NCBI GenBank assembly: GCA_003153315.1
Contig: PLYA01000056.1
Location: 148,089 to 212,088 of the forward strand
Reading direction: 5' to 3'
Source: Bacteroidota bacterium
Lineage (GTDB): Bacteria > Bacteroidota > Bacteroidia > B-17B0 > Aurantibacillaceae
Length of the DNA: 64,000 nucleotides
Made by a program: the position numbers and the translations under genes. Positions 1-8,761 of this stretch are shown one piece after another (position 1 is the first letter of the stretch; each line of letters starts with the position of its first letter). The notes below the pieces were generated by a model. The model ran no database searches. It was not told where the DNA came from and worked only from the letters and a program-made list of their open reading frames with translations.

Positions 1-2121
1 GGTAAGGATACATTTGTAATTATGCCTACCGGCGGAGGTAAGTCACTTTGCTACCAATTACCGGCTATTGTAAGTGAAGGAACAGCTATTATTGTTTCTC
101 CACTTATAGCACTGATGAAAAATCAGGTAGATGCCATACGTGGTTTTAGCAAAGAAGATGGTATTGCTCATTTTCTTAACTCGTCTTTAAATAAGGCGGA
201 TATGATGCAAGTAAAGAAGGATGTACTTGCGGGTAAAACTAAACTATTATATGTAGCACCTGAAACGCTAACTAAAGAAGATAACATAAAATTCTTTACT
301 GAATTTAATGTTTCGTTTTTTGGTATAGATGAAGCGCATTGTATATCTGAGTGGGGACATGATTTCAGACCTGAGTATCGTCGTCTTCGTCCTATTATAG
401 ATAAGGTAAGCGAACGAATGAATAAAAAAGTACCTGTAATTGCGCTTACAGCTACTGCAACCCCTAAAGTTCAACTTGATATCCAAAAGAACTTAGGTAT
501 GTTAGATGCTAACTTATATAAGTCTTCATTTAACCGTCCTAACTTATACTATGATATACGTCCGAAAGTAAACGTAAATAAAGAGATTATAAAGTATGTA
601 AAACAAAATCCGGGTAAATCAGGTATTATTTATTGTTTAAGTCGTAAAAAGGTAGAGGAGATTGCTGAAGCGTTAAAAGTAAACGGTATTAAAGCAGAAC
701 CTTATCATGCAGGTATGGATGCTAAAGAGCGTGGCAAGGTGCAGGATGGTTTCTTAATGGAAGACTTAAATGTAATCGTAGCTACCATTGCTTTTGGTAT
801 GGGAATTGACAAGCCGGATGTTCGTTTTGTTATCCATCATGATATTCCTAAGTCATTAGAAAGTTATTATCAGGAAACCGGCCGTGCAGGTAGAGATGGT
901 GGTGAAGGAAACTGTGTTACTTTTTACAGTTACGATGATATTGTGAAATTAGAGAAGTTCTTAAAAGGTAAACCTGTTGCCGAAATGGAAATAGGTAAAA
1001 GTCTTTTAAATGAAACTGTTTCTTTTGCAGAAACTGCTTCTTGTCGTCGTAAGGTATTGTTGCATTATTTTGGTGAAGAGTTTGAAGAAAAAAACTGTAA
1101 CTCACTTTGCGATAACTGCCGTCACCCTAGACAAAAAGCAGAAGGTAAACAGGATGTGGCGCTTGCTTTAGAAGCAGTAGTTGCCGTTAAAGAAAAACAT
1201 AAAACAAAAGATGTTATTAATGTGTTGATGGGTACACTTACTTCAACCGGAAAAACCTATAAGCATAACGATTTGGATTTGTTTGGAGACGGTGTTCAGG
1301 ATGATAAAGACGAGCGTTATTGGAGTGCTGTGTTTCGTCAGGCATTGGTAAACAGTTTGATTGCAAAGGACATTGAGAATTATGGCTTGCTAAAAATTAC
1401 CGATAAAGGTAAAACCTTCCTTAAAAAGCCTTATTCTATCATGGTGGCTCGCGACCACGATTATAGCGGTGCAGAAGGAAGCGATGATGATGATTTTATT
1501 ACTTCACCCGCAAAAGGTGCAGGTGCAACTGATGAGTTGCTTTACAGCATGTTGAAAGATGAGGTTAAGAAAATATCTAAGAAAGAAAAACTACCGCCTT
1601 ATGCTATTTTTGCCGAGACTTCTTTAGAGGAGATGGCTACACAATATCCTATTACTTTAACCGAACTAACCCATATAAATGGTGTAGGACAAGGTAAGGC
1701 AGATAAATTTGGTAAAACTATTGTAGCTTTAATTAAAAAACACGTAGAAGAAAACGACATTGAACGCCCGATGGATATGGTAGTTAAATCGGTTGCCAAT
1801 AAATCAGGTAATAAGATTTATATCATTCAGAATGTTGACCGCAAGATAAACTTAGAGAACATTGCCAAATCCAAGCAAATGAGCTTTAACGATTTGCTGC
1901 AGGAAATGGAAACCATTGTTTTCTCGGGTACCAAGCTTAACATCAGCTACTATTTGAATGAGACTATGGATGTGGAAAAGCAGGAAGAGGTAATTGAGTA
2001 CTTCCGCGAATCTGAAACAGACTCTATTGATGCAGCTATTAAAGAACTTGGTTCTGATGATTATACAGACGAAGAGATACGTTTAATGCGTATTAAGTTC
2101 TTAAGCGAATATGCTAACTAA
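1..2121 (+). CDS. recQ: ATP-dependent DNA helicase RecQ (5' end outside window)
   Basis: 3'-5' superfamily 2 DNA helicase of recombination and fork repair. The reading frame is open from base 1, so the first ATG in the window (base 22) is internal and perhaps 25-30 residues are missing. Counting from base 1, the Walker A motif TGGGKS is at about residue 10, and the DEAH box with the RecQ aromatic-rich loop (DEAHCISEWGHDFRPEY) is at about 110. Motif VI QETGRAGRDG is at about 291. The zinc-binding cysteines (CRRK, then CNSLCDNC) span about 348-374, followed by the winged-helix RQC region and an HRDC domain at about 510-590. A C-terminal tail of about 110 residues follows the HRDC domain, as in other long Bacteroidota RecQ proteins. 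A hairpin terminator lies about 160 bp downstream. The family call is firm. Confidence 0.97.
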   Translation, partial: GKDTFVIMPTGGGKSLCYQLPAIVSEGTAIIVSPLIALMKNQVDAIRGFSKEDGIAHFLNSSLNKADMMQVKKDVLAGKTKLLYVAPETLTKEDNIKFFTEFNVSFFGIDEAHCISEWGHDFRPEYRRLRPIIDKVSERMNKKVPVIALTATATPKVQLDIQKNLGMLDANLYKSSFNRPNLYYDIRPKVNVNKEIIKYVKQNPGKSGIIYCLSRKKVEEIAEALKVNGIKAEPYHAGMDAKERGKVQDGFLMEDLNVIVATIAFGMGIDKPDVRFVIHHDIPKSLESYYQETGRAGRDGGEGNCVTFYSYDDIVKLEKFLKGKPVAEMEIGKSLLNETVSFAETASCRRKVLLHYFGEEFEEKNCNSLCDNCRHPRQKAEGKQDVALALEAVVAVKEKHKTKDVINVLMGTLTSTGKTYKHNDLDLFGDGVQDDKDERYWSAVFRQALVNSLIAKDIENYGLLKITDKGKTFLKKPYSIMVARDHDYSGAEGSDDDDFITSPAKGAGATDELLYSMLKDEVKKISKKEKLPPYAIFAETSLEEMATQYPITLTELTHINGVGQGKADKFGKTIVALIKKHVEENDIERPMDMVVKSVANKSGNKIYIIQNVDRKINLENIAKSKQMSFNDLLQEMETIVFSGTKLNISYYLNETMDVEKQEEVIEYFRESETDSIDAAIKELGSDDYTDEEIRLMRIKFLSEYAN

Positions 2122-2132
2122 AACAACAGGTG

Positions 2133-2197
2133 GTCATGCTGAATTTATTTCAGTATCTGTCATTTTTTATAAGATCCTGAAACAAGTTCAGGATGAC
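2133..2197. repeat. Palindromic intergenic repeat (GTCATGCTGAA...TTCAGGATGAC)
   Basis: Two arms in inverted orientation start GTCATGCTGAA and end TTCAGGATGAC, separated by a short T-rich spacer. The right arm folds by itself (CCTGAA, loop, TTCAGG) and the left arm is a degenerate version. It lies 11 bp after the recQ stop. From memory, repeats of this general sequence are dispersed in many Bacteroidota genomes; this was not checked. It could act as a REP-like mRNA 3' stabiliser or weak terminator. Only one copy is in the window. Confidence 0.6.
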
Positions 2198-2281
2198 GAT
2201 TTGAAAAACATAACATCAACAAAAAAGGCTTATAAATATGGGGAATTACCAGCTTAACTCACCAAGCAGGTTAAAAAACAG

Positions 2282-2307
2282 AAAGGAGTCCATTTGGACT
2301 CCTTTTT
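2282..2307 (+). terminator. Rho-independent terminator downstream of recQ
   Basis: A perfect 10-bp stem (AAAGGAGTCC / GGACTCCTTT) with a 4-nt loop runs into a T tract. It is the likely end of the recQ transcript. Confidence 0.85.
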
Positions 2308-2487
2308 AATTTAATGATTATCAATAATTTAGTCCCAAACTGAGTGGTATAAATGCAAGAAGTACGTAAACAAAGCAAAGAAACGCACTATGTAAACATG
2401 CACGTTAGCTTTAACTTATACCCAAGTCCTTTTTTGCTGATTTAACACTAAACCTTTATACTAAATTTTTTTCTTAATATGTTATCG

Positions 2488-3693
2488 TTAAAAAACCTCT
2501 CCCAAATTAAAAAAGAAACCACGTGAGCCATTAAGACCAAAGCCATAATCAAAGCTTAGATTGGTGTTGGAAAACTTTCCTAGTTTAACACGTAAGCCCA
2601 AACCACCTCCGGGTATAACCTTATCAAAATAAAAACGGTTGGGCAAACTCGAATAACTTTCAATATGGCCAAATACTACCATGCCAAGTAAATCGTTTTT
2701 CATAAAGTGTATGCGGTATTCTGTTTCTAAATCAATCATGCAAAGCCCACGGAAACGCCCCTCCATGTATCCTCTACAGGTATTAGAATAAGTATCCCAT
2801 CCGTTAGAAGGCAAATCAAGATAGGGAGGAATGCCTGATAATGTAAGCCAGTCATACGTCCAAAAGGCAAGTACATTGTTTGAGTTTTTTGGAAACCGAA
2901 CATAATGCCTCGCATCAATCAGTAATGAAGACCAATTGCTGTTGCTGCCCAAACCGCGCAAATTTTGCAAAAAAGAAGCATTTATATAGCTAGAACTAAC
3001 CGGATTTAAAGAGTTTTCTCTGCTATCATACTGTACTGCCACTTCAATACCAGATGACATCGGGTTATTTTTAAATCCATAAGCATCATAATACGTGTTG
3101 CCATTTTTAGCTACTTGTGTTATATCCCAATACTTACTTAAATTGTAGCCCAAGCCCGCATACGTGTATTTACCCGTTTTTTTTAATGCAAGCTCACGCA
3201 TGCGAAGGGTATTAAAATTAAGGTCAATGCGGTTGGCATCTATGGTATTGCTTCCTAAACCAAAAGTAGAAATAGGATATTTTAAGTAATACCAATTGCC
3301 CTGAAAATTCCAGGTATTATCTTTTGTGAAAATGTTGGATTCAATCGGTATAATAATTTGCTTTTTCTGTGTAATTGCAATATAGGTTAAAACACTGGAG
3401 ATATTTGCATTTTTAGATAAATACATGGCGCTGACATTAGAGAAGTCAACGCTAAAACCGCTTTGGACGGCATAACCCGGTGTAAGAAAAAAAGAAGGAT
3501 AAAGCTTGCCCGGAACTTTTCTAATGGTATCAGAACGCATTACATTTTTACGATGAAAAACGGTATTATAAATATCTACCACATCTTTACGAATGGCATA
3601 ATTATTTGCACTATCGCTGGTTTGAGAGAAAAGATTTGCTTGCCTTATTGCAAAACAGAAAAGTAGTGTACAATATAATTTATTTGTATTCAA
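2488..3693 (-). CDS. Outer-membrane beta-barrel protein, BamA/Omp85-like surface-antigen barrel
   Basis: 401 residues. The N-terminus is hydrophobic and ends near LFSQ, a signal-peptide-like pattern. The rest alternates short amphipathic strands. The C-terminus (GGGLGLRVKLGKFSNTNLS, then DYGFGL, then a terminal phenylalanine) resembles the last strands of the D15/BamA-type 'bacterial surface antigen' barrel. No POTRA repeats are visible, so this is a barrel-only relative and not BamA itself. Cargo or function is unknown. The start is uncertain: the first codon available is TTG, immediately preceded by an in-frame stop, and no ATG follows nearby. A hairpin lies between this gene and the upstream aconitase gene. 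Confidence 0.7.
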   Translation of the reverse strand: MNTNKLYCTLLFCFAIRQANLFSQTSDSANNYAIRKDVVDIYNTVFHRKNVMRSDTIRKVPGKLYPSFFLTPGYAVQSGFSVDFSNVSAMYLSKNANISSVLTYIAITQKKQIIIPIESNIFTKDNTWNFQGNWYYLKYPISTFGLGSNTIDANRIDLNFNTLRMRELALKKTGKYTYAGLGYNLSKYWDITQVAKNGNTYYDAYGFKNNPMSSGIEVAVQYDSRENSLNPVSSSYINASFLQNLRGLGSNSNWSSLLIDARHYVRFPKNSNNVLAFWTYDWLTLSGIPPYLDLPSNGWDTYSNTCRGYMEGRFRGLCMIDLETEYRIHFMKNDLLGMVVFGHIESYSSLPNRFYFDKVIPGGGLGLRVKLGKFSNTNLSFDYGFGLNGSRGFFFNLGEVF

Positions 3694-3732
3694 TTATTCA
3701 ATGAATTTTCGCCTTCAATTAGCGGGAACAAA

Positions 3733-3757
3733 AAACCGCCCCAATTAGAGGCGGTTT
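3733..3757 (-). terminator. Hairpin terminator of the aconitase gene
   Basis: An 8-bp stem (AAACCGCC / GGCGGTTT) has a 9-nt loop. Read on the minus strand it is followed by a T run, so it should terminate the aconitase transcript before the barrel gene. Confidence 0.8.
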
Positions 3758-3782
3758 CTTTATAGATAAGTTGCATATTTAA

Positions 3783-6050
3783 TTAAGCCTTTACGCTTGC
3801 ACGGATAATGTTCAGGGCTCCACCTGCTTTAAACCACTCTATTTGCTGTGCATTGTAGCTATGGTTAGCTTTAATTTCATCTTTGCTGCCGTCTTTATGG
3901 TTAAAGACAACGGTTAGGGGCAAACCTGATTTAAAAGTAGTTAAACCAATAATATCAATGGTATCGTCTTCCTGAATTTTGTTGTAGTCGTCTTTGTTAG
4001 CAAAGGTTAAGCCAAGCATACCTTGTTTCTTTAGGTTGGTTTCATGTATACGGGCAAAAGATTTTACTAATACGGCACGTACACCCAAGAAACGAGGCTC
4101 CATAGCTGCGTGTTCGCGAGATGAACCTTCACCATAGTTTTCATCACCAACAACAATAGAGCCTATGTTTTGTGCTTTGTAAGCACGTTGTACTTTGGGT
4201 ACTTCGTTATAGGTACCATCTAATTGGTTTTTTACCGAGTTTGTTTTTTCGTTGTAGGAGTTTAAGGCACCAATAAGCATGTTGTTGGAAATGTTATCTA
4301 AATGTCCGCGGTACTTTAACCATGGACCAGCCATAGAGATATGGTCGGTAGTACATTTGCCTTTTACACGGATTAATAGTTTAAGGTTATGTAAGTCTGT
4401 TCCTTCCCATGCTTTGAAAGGAGCTAGTAGTTGCAATCTATCACTTTCAGGACTAACTTTTATATCCACACTTTTGCCATCAGTAGCGGGTGCCTGGTAA
4501 CCTGCATCATCAACCGCGAAACCTTTGCTTGGTAATTCTTCGCCTGTTGGCGGGTCTAACTTTACAGCTTTGCCTTCTTCGTTTATTAAAGTATCTGTTA
4601 AGGGGTTAAATCCTAAGCTGCCTGCAATGGCAAGTGCTGTAACAATTTCAGGAGAAGCAACAAAAGCATGCGTATTTGGGTTACCATCCTGACGTTTGGA
4701 GAAGTTACGGTTAAAGGAATGTATGATGGTATTCTTTTCTCCTTTATCAGCACCTGGTCTGTCCCACATACCAATACATGGACCGCATGCGTTAGAGAAA
4801 ACCTCTGCACCAATTTTATTAAAGGTATCTATAAAGCCATCACGCTCAATTGTATAACGTACTTGCTGAGAACCGGGAGTGATGGTAAATTCTGCTTTTG
4901 TTTTTAAATGTTTATCGGATGCCTGTTTAGCCAAAGATGCCGCACGCGAAATATCTTCGTAAGAGGAGTTGGTACAAGAGCCAATCAATCCAACTTTAAC
5001 ATCCATAGGCCATCCCTTTTCGGTAGCAACAGCCTTTAACTGAGAAATAGGCGTAGCTAAATCGGGAGTGAAAGGACCATTTACATAAGGCTCTAATTCT
5101 GATAAGTTGATTTCAATTACTTCATCAAAATATTTCTTAGGGTCAGCATATACTTCAGCATCGCCTGTTAAGTCTGCTTTAATTGTGTTCGCTAAATCAG
5201 CTACATCAGCACGGCCTGTAGCACGTAAATAGCGCTCCATAGATGCATCATAACCAAAGGTAGAAGTAGTTGCACCAATCTCAGCACCCATGTTGGCAAT
5301 AGTACCTTTACCTGTGCAGCTAAGTGATTGTGCGCCTTCGCCAAAGTATTCTACAATTTTATCGGTACCACCTTTTACAGTAAGTATACCTGCTACTTTT
5401 AATATAATATCTTTTGCAGAACACCATCCGCTAAGTTTGCCGGTTAGTTTAACACCAATTAGTTTAGGCCATTTTAATTCCCAAGCCAAACCTGCCATTA
5501 CATCGCAGGCATCGGCACCACCCACACCAATGGCAACCATACCTAAACCACCTGCGTTTACGGTATGACTATCGGTGCCAATCATCATTCCGCCAGGGAA
5601 CGCATAATTCTCTAACATTACCTGGTGAATGATACCTGCACCAGGTTTCCAGAAACCAATACCATATTTATTGGTAACAGACGATAAGAAATCATAAACC
5701 TCTTTGTTTACTTTAATAGCTCTTTCTAAATCAGGTTTAGAGTTGTCTTTTGCAGTAATTAAATGGTCGCAGTGTACCGTAGACGGCACAGCCACTTTTG
5801 GACGACCGGCTTGCATAAACTGCAACAAAGCCATTTGAGCCGTTGCATCCTGCATGGTTACTCTATCCGGAGCAAAATCTACATAAGATGTACCGCGTGT
5901 AAAGTTTTCAAACTTTTGATCGGCGTGTAAGTGAGCATATAATATCTTTTCAGATAGGGTTAACGGGCGACCCAGCACTTTGCGGGCTGCTTCAATGCGT
6001 GCAGGCATAGCTGCATACACCTTTTTAATCATGTCAATGTCAAAAGCCAT
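3783..6050 (-). CDS. acn: Aconitate hydratase, mitochondrial-type
   Basis: 755 residues; interconverts citrate and isocitrate in the TCA cycle with a [4Fe-4S] cluster. The three cluster ligands are visible: Cys359 in GSCTNSS, and Cys422 and Cys425 in ACGPCIG. This spacing closely matches that of mitochondrial aconitase. The N-terminal three-domain body contains substrate-loop motifs such as [12 protein letters not shown]. The C-terminal swivel domain has [15 protein letters not shown], carrying the active-site serine/arginine. The length fits the mitochondrial-type family rather than the longer AcnA or AcnB. It is a single-gene unit with its own -7 box (6095-6102) and its own terminator (3733-3757). 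Function is firm. Confidence 0.97.
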   Translation of the reverse strand: MAFDIDMIKKVYAAMPARIEAARKVLGRPLTLSEKILYAHLHADQKFENFTRGTSYVDFAPDRVTMQDATAQMALLQFMQAGRPKVAVPSTVHCDHLITAKDNSKPDLERAIKVNKEVYDFLSSVTNKYGIGFWKPGAGIIHQVMLENYAFPGGMMIGTDSHTVNAGGLGMVAIGVGGADACDVMAGLAWELKWPKLIGVKLTGKLSGWCSAKDIILKVAGILTVKGGTDKIVEYFGEGAQSLSCTGKGTIANMGAEIGATTSTFGYDASMERYLRATGRADVADLANTIKADLTGDAEVYADPKKYFDEVIEINLSELEPYVNGPFTPDLATPISQLKAVATEKGWPMDVKVGLIGSCTNSSYEDISRAASLAKQASDKHLKTKAEFTITPGSQQVRYTIERDGFIDTFNKIGAEVFSNACGPCIGMWDRPGADKGEKNTIIHSFNRNFSKRQDGNPNTHAFVASPEIVTALAIAGSLGFNPLTDTLINEEGKAVKLDPPTGEELPSKGFAVDDAGYQAPATDGKSVDIKVSPESDRLQLLAPFKAWEGTDLHNLKLLIRVKGKCTTDHISMAGPWLKYRGHLDNISNNMLIGALNSYNEKTNSVKNQLDGTYNEVPKVQRAYKAQNIGSIVVGDENYGEGSSREHAAMEPRFLGVRAVLVKSFARIHETNLKKQGMLGLTFANKDDYNKIQEDDTIDIIGLTTFKSGLPLTVVFNHKDGSKDEIKANHSYNAQQIEWFKAGGALNIIRASVKA

Positions 6051-6094
6051 AGTTATCTATTTTTAGGTTAAAATTGCGCGTTTAATTAGGACTC

Positions 6095-6102
6095 CAAATT
6101 TA
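6095..6102 (-). promoter_or_regulatory. Candidate -7 box for aconitase
   Basis: TAAATTTG on the minus strand matches the Bacteroidota -7 consensus TAnnTTTG. It lies 44 nt before the aconitase ATG. No clear TTG -33 element is seen at the expected distance. Confidence 0.45.
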
Positions 6103-6246
6103 GTTATTATAGCTTAAATAAGGGCTTAAATTGTGATAAAATAAATGAAAAAATACCTGACTTGATTTTAAGCTTATATTTTTCTTTTATATTTTGTTGC
6201 AAGTTTTAACTTATTTCCTAATCTCCCTAATTTTATAAATACGACC

Positions 6247-6254
6247 TATATTTG
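6247..6254 (+). promoter_or_regulatory. Candidate -7 box for the two-component operon
   Basis: TATATTTG matches TAnnTTTG and ends 8 nt before the response-regulator ATG, which predicts a very short or absent leader. There is no -33 TTG at the usual spacing. Confidence 0.45.
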
Positions 6255-6262
6255 TATTTAAT

Positions 6263-6931
6263 ATGAAAATATTACTGGTTGAAGATGAACAGGCTGTAGC
6301 CGGCTTTATTAAAAAGGGGTTTAAGAGTGAAGGCTTCCTTTTGGATATAGCCTATGACGGGCAAACAGGGCACATGTCTTTCTTAAAGGGCAGTTATGAT
6401 GTAATTATACTGGATGTAAACCTGCCTCTTATAAATGGGTTTGAATTATGCAAACTCTTTAAGCAGCAAAATAACCAGATACCTGTAATTATGCTTACGG
6501 CATTTGACAGCATTGATGATAAAACAAGCGGGTTTGAAGCCGGAGCAGATGATTACTTAGCCAAGCCTTTTGAATTTAAGGAATTATTGCTGCGGGTAAA
6601 AGCGCTTACACGCCGTAATTTAAACGAAGATAAAAAGGTTTTAACCCTGGCTGATTTAGAAGTTAATACTACAGCAAAAAGTGTTTTCCGTTCGGGTAAA
6701 AGAATTGATTTAACGGCGAGAGAATACTCTTTATTGGAGTATTTAATCTTAAATAAAGAAAGGGTTATCAGCAGGGTTGATATAGCAGAAAAGGTTTGGG
6801 ATCTTGATTTTGATACGAACACCAATGTAATTGATGTTTACGTAAACTATTTGCGCAAGAAAATTGATAAAGATTTCTCTCCTAAATTACTGCATACCGT
6901 AGTGGGCATGGGTTATGTATTAAGAGAATAA
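6263..6931 (+). CDS. OmpR/PhoB-family response regulator
   Basis: 222 residues. The receiver domain (1-120) has the acidic pair ED near residue 7, the phospho-acceptor Asp51 in ILDVNLP, and Lys101 in LAKPF. A winged-helix DNA-binding domain follows (about 130-222), ending in the usual GMGYVLRE wing. It is 3 nt upstream of a histidine kinase, so the two form a two-component system. The efflux operon downstream is the likeliest target, and heptamer direct repeats in front of that operon (8695-8727) have the spacing this family binds. The input signal is unknown. Confidence 0.95.
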   Translation: MKILLVEDEQAVAGFIKKGFKSEGFLLDIAYDGQTGHMSFLKGSYDVIILDVNLPLINGFELCKLFKQQNNQIPVIMLTAFDSIDDKTSGFEAGADDYLAKPFEFKELLLRVKALTRRNLNEDKKVLTLADLEVNTTAKSVFRSGKRIDLTAREYSLLEYLILNKERVISRVDIAEKVWDLDFDTNTNVIDVYVNYLRKKIDKDFSPKLLHTVVGMGYVLRE

Positions 6932-6934
6932 GCC

Positions 6935-8308
6935 ATGCTGATAAAGAATAAGATTGTAGTTGGCTTTGTATTATTAACGGGTGTGTTGATGGTACTCTTC
7001 TCTTTATATATTTATGTTACCTATAAGAACTACAGCGAACGGGTTTTTTATGATCGTCTGCACCGGAAGCTGGCATCAACCATAGAGATTTATGATAAGC
7101 ACGATACCCTTTCAGAGAAGGTAATTACATCCATGACGGAACAATCTGAATATGTTTTTGATAACAGGCAGCAGCAAATATTTTCCATAAACCCTTATAA
7201 CGATTATTCCTTTGACGATGCTTTCTTTAAGCAACTGGATGCAAAAGAAGAATACCGCTTTCATTACAAAACAAAAAGCAGCGAATACGAGAAAGATGGT
7301 TTGGCTGTTCCTTTTGAATATGGAGGGGCGAGAAAAATAGCGGTTATTACAGCCTGTAACCTGAATGGATTTGAAATGCAGGATAGTTTAAAATCCATCT
7401 TATTATATGGCAATATTATTCTCGTTTTTCTGATAGCTATTGCGGGTTACGTATTGTCTTATGTAGTATTAAGTCCTTTAAATAAAATAGTGCAGGAAAT
7501 TGAGTCCATTAATCCAAACAGTTTGAATGTGAAGCTTGTTGAAAGAAAAAACAAAGATGAAGTGGCCATTGTTGCCCATTCGTTTAACGGCCTGCTGGCA
7601 AAAATTAATGCATTGGTAGAAACCCAGCGCTCTTTTATTTCTTATGCTTCGCATGAATTGCGCACGCCCCTGGCTGCCATTTCGGGCATACTGGAAACAT
7701 CTGTAAAATATGATACGGATGTGGAAAGCCTAAAAAACAGTTCGGAGCAGGCTTCTAAAGAACTTAAAAAAGCCATCACGCTAACCAATGAATTATTGCA
7801 GTTATCAAAAATAGAGAGTGTTGACTCGCAGATAAAATTTGCGTCTGTTAACATAGTAGAACTGGTAATGGATATTATTAATACCTATAAAAGAAATAAC
7901 CAAAGCCAGGAGTTCGACCTTTTTATATCTGATGGCTATGCGCTTGAAAGCAGTTACATTAATCTTTTAGGAAACGAAGAACTATTGAAGACTGCCATTG
8001 GCAATATTATGGACAATGCCATTAAGTATTCTGACGGCAAAAAGGTTTTTCTGCGCATTGAAATGAATACGCCCCAGGAAATAAAACTACGTGTAACAGA
8101 CACCGGCATTGGCATAGAGCGCAGCGATATAGATAAAATATACAACCCCATGGCAAGGGGCACCAACACCCACACCCGCGAGGGTTTTGGACTGGGTTTA
8201 ACCCTTAGCAAAAAAATTATTGAAATACACAAAGGGCGTATTGAGATTAAATCCAAACCCCAACAGGGCACCGAAGTAAATTTGTTTTTACCCACACATA
8301 CTGCTTAG
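6935..8308 (+). CDS. Membrane sensor histidine kinase
   Basis: 457 residues. TM1 is at about 7-29, followed by a periplasmic sensor stretch of about 120 residues, TM2 at about 154-178 and a HAMP linker. The dimerisation/phosphoacceptor domain contains His240 in ASHELRTPL. The HATPase domain shows the N box (DNAIKYSDG), DTGIGI and the GFGLGLTLSKK lid. It is the cognate kinase of the regulator ending 3 nt upstream. The stop codon is followed after two bases by the GGGCGTTCC end of the composite repeat element. The architecture resembles kinases of efflux and envelope-stress systems; the periplasmic ligand cannot be told. Confidence 0.94.
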   Translation: MLIKNKIVVGFVLLTGVLMVLFSLYIYVTYKNYSERVFYDRLHRKLASTIEIYDKHDTLSEKVITSMTEQSEYVFDNRQQQIFSINPYNDYSFDDAFFKQLDAKEEYRFHYKTKSSEYEKDGLAVPFEYGGARKIAVITACNLNGFEMQDSLKSILLYGNIILVFLIAIAGYVLSYVVLSPLNKIVQEIESINPNSLNVKLVERKNKDEVAIVAHSFNGLLAKINALVETQRSFISYASHELRTPLAAISGILETSVKYDTDVESLKNSSEQASKELKKAITLTNELLQLSKIESVDSQIKFASVNIVELVMDIINTYKRNNQSQEFDLFISDGYALESSYINLLGNEELLKTAIGNIMDNAIKYSDGKKVFLRIEMNTPQEIKLRVTDTGIGIERSDIDKIYNPMARGTNTHTREGFGLGLTLSKKIIEIHKGRIEIKSKPQQGTEVNLFLPTHTA

Positions 8309-8330
8309 TTGGGCGTTCCAGCAGAACCAT

Positions 8331-8540
8331 TTTCCACACGTAGGGAATCTCTTTCCACAGATGGGGAACTTCTTTCCACACGTGGGGAATCTCTTTCCAC
8401 AGGTGTGGAAGCATTTTCCACACGTGGGGAAACTCTCTCCACACATGGGGAACTTCTCTCCACACGTGGGGAATCTCTTTCCACAGATGGGGAAACTCTC
8501 TCCACACATGGGGAATGGCTCTCCACAGAGGTGGAAACTC
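8331..8540. repeat. Array A: ten tandem 21-bp repeats
   Basis: Ten units of exactly 21 bp. The core is TTTCCACACGTGGGGAATCTC-like, with changes concentrated at three or four positions. Each unit is an imperfect palindrome (TTCCACA...TGGGGAA), and one unit is perfect (TTCCACAGGTGTGGAA). Because 21 is a multiple of 3 and the unit lacks stops, several frames on both strands stay open across it. Those frames have no credible start or codon signal, and I do not call them genes. Twenty-one bp is two helical turns, so every unit presents the same face of the DNA. Confidence 0.95.
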
Positions 8541-8570
8541 TTTCAAGTTGGCTTTTAAGGAGTTTAGGCT

Positions 8571-8659
8571 GCGTTAGGGATTGTAGTGGAAAGCCTTTGC
8601 CGTAATCGGCAAAGCTTGTAACGTAAAGCCCAACGGTGGTAACCCACCGGAACGCCCAA
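8571..8659. repeat. 89-nt structured block, copy A
   Basis: It begins GCGTTAGGGATTGTAG and ends GGAACGCCCAA, and aligns without gaps with 22038-22126 and 59926-60014. Hairpin 1 is CTTTGCCG-TAAT-CGGCAAAG, and hairpin 2 is CGGTGG-TAAC-CCACCG. The ends GCGTT and AACGC can close the whole block. Between the hairpins, GTAACGTAAAGCC repeats the earlier GTAGTGGAAAGCC. Hairpin 2 differs from the other copies by compensated changes, which supports selection on structure. Confidence 0.85.
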
Positions 8660-8694
8660 ATAAGCATTAACCTTTATTAAGCCCGTATTAGCGT

Positions 8695-8727
8695 GTTTTA
8701 ATCTGGTTTTAATCTGGTTTTAATGTG
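8695..8727 (+). promoter_or_regulatory. Three direct repeats, candidate response-regulator operator
   Basis: Three consecutive 11-bp units (GTTTTAATCTG twice, then GTTTTAATGTG) place a TTTTAAT heptamer every 11 bp with 4-bp spacers. Heptamer direct repeats at 11-bp pitch are the known binding pattern of PhoB/OmpR-type regulators. The site ends 34 bp before the TolC start codon and lies downstream of a regulator of that class, so it is the likely operator of the efflux operon. Confidence 0.6.
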
Positions 8728-8761
8728 CAGGGTCGTTCTTTGTTGTCTTAAATAAAAGATA

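Larger units (their letters stand above)
2122..2487. other. 366-bp intergenic region between recQ and a convergent gene
   Basis: The stretch holds an inverted repeat (2133-2197) and a hairpin terminator (2282-2307). From 2308 to 2487 it is AT-rich with no hairpin, promoter match or ORF that I can support. Confidence 0.6.
8309..8659. mobile_element. Composite repeat element A (terminal inverted repeats, 21-bp array, 89-nt block)
   Basis: The element is bounded by a perfect 11-bp inverted repeat: TTGGGCGTTCC at 8309-8319 and GGAACGCCCAA at 8649-8659. Inside, a ten-unit 21-bp array (8331-8540) is followed by a short spacer and an 89-nt structured block (8571-8659). It begins directly after the kinase stop codon and ends 102 bp before the TolC gene. 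It encodes no transposase; calling it mobile is an inference from its defined ends and from the related copies at about 21.9-22.1 and 59.4-60.0 kb. Confidence 0.5.

Noticed and set aside
5290-5568. Plus-strand open frames inside the aconitase gene (also 4279-4500 and 4668-4907)
   Set aside because: Antisense shadows of a highly conserved coding gene; no promoter or family similarity.
8331-8540. CRISPR array
   Set aside because: Units are contiguous and variable, with no constant repeat separated by unique spacers and no cas genes nearby. The same applies to the other three arrays.
8247-8667. Five overlapping open frames on both strands across array A, with SLSTRGE-, PHVWKE- and TCGKRFP-type heptapeptides
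   Set aside because: A stop-free unit of 21 bp keeps frames open automatically. The frames lack plausible starts and overlap each other on both strands, so none is called as a gene.
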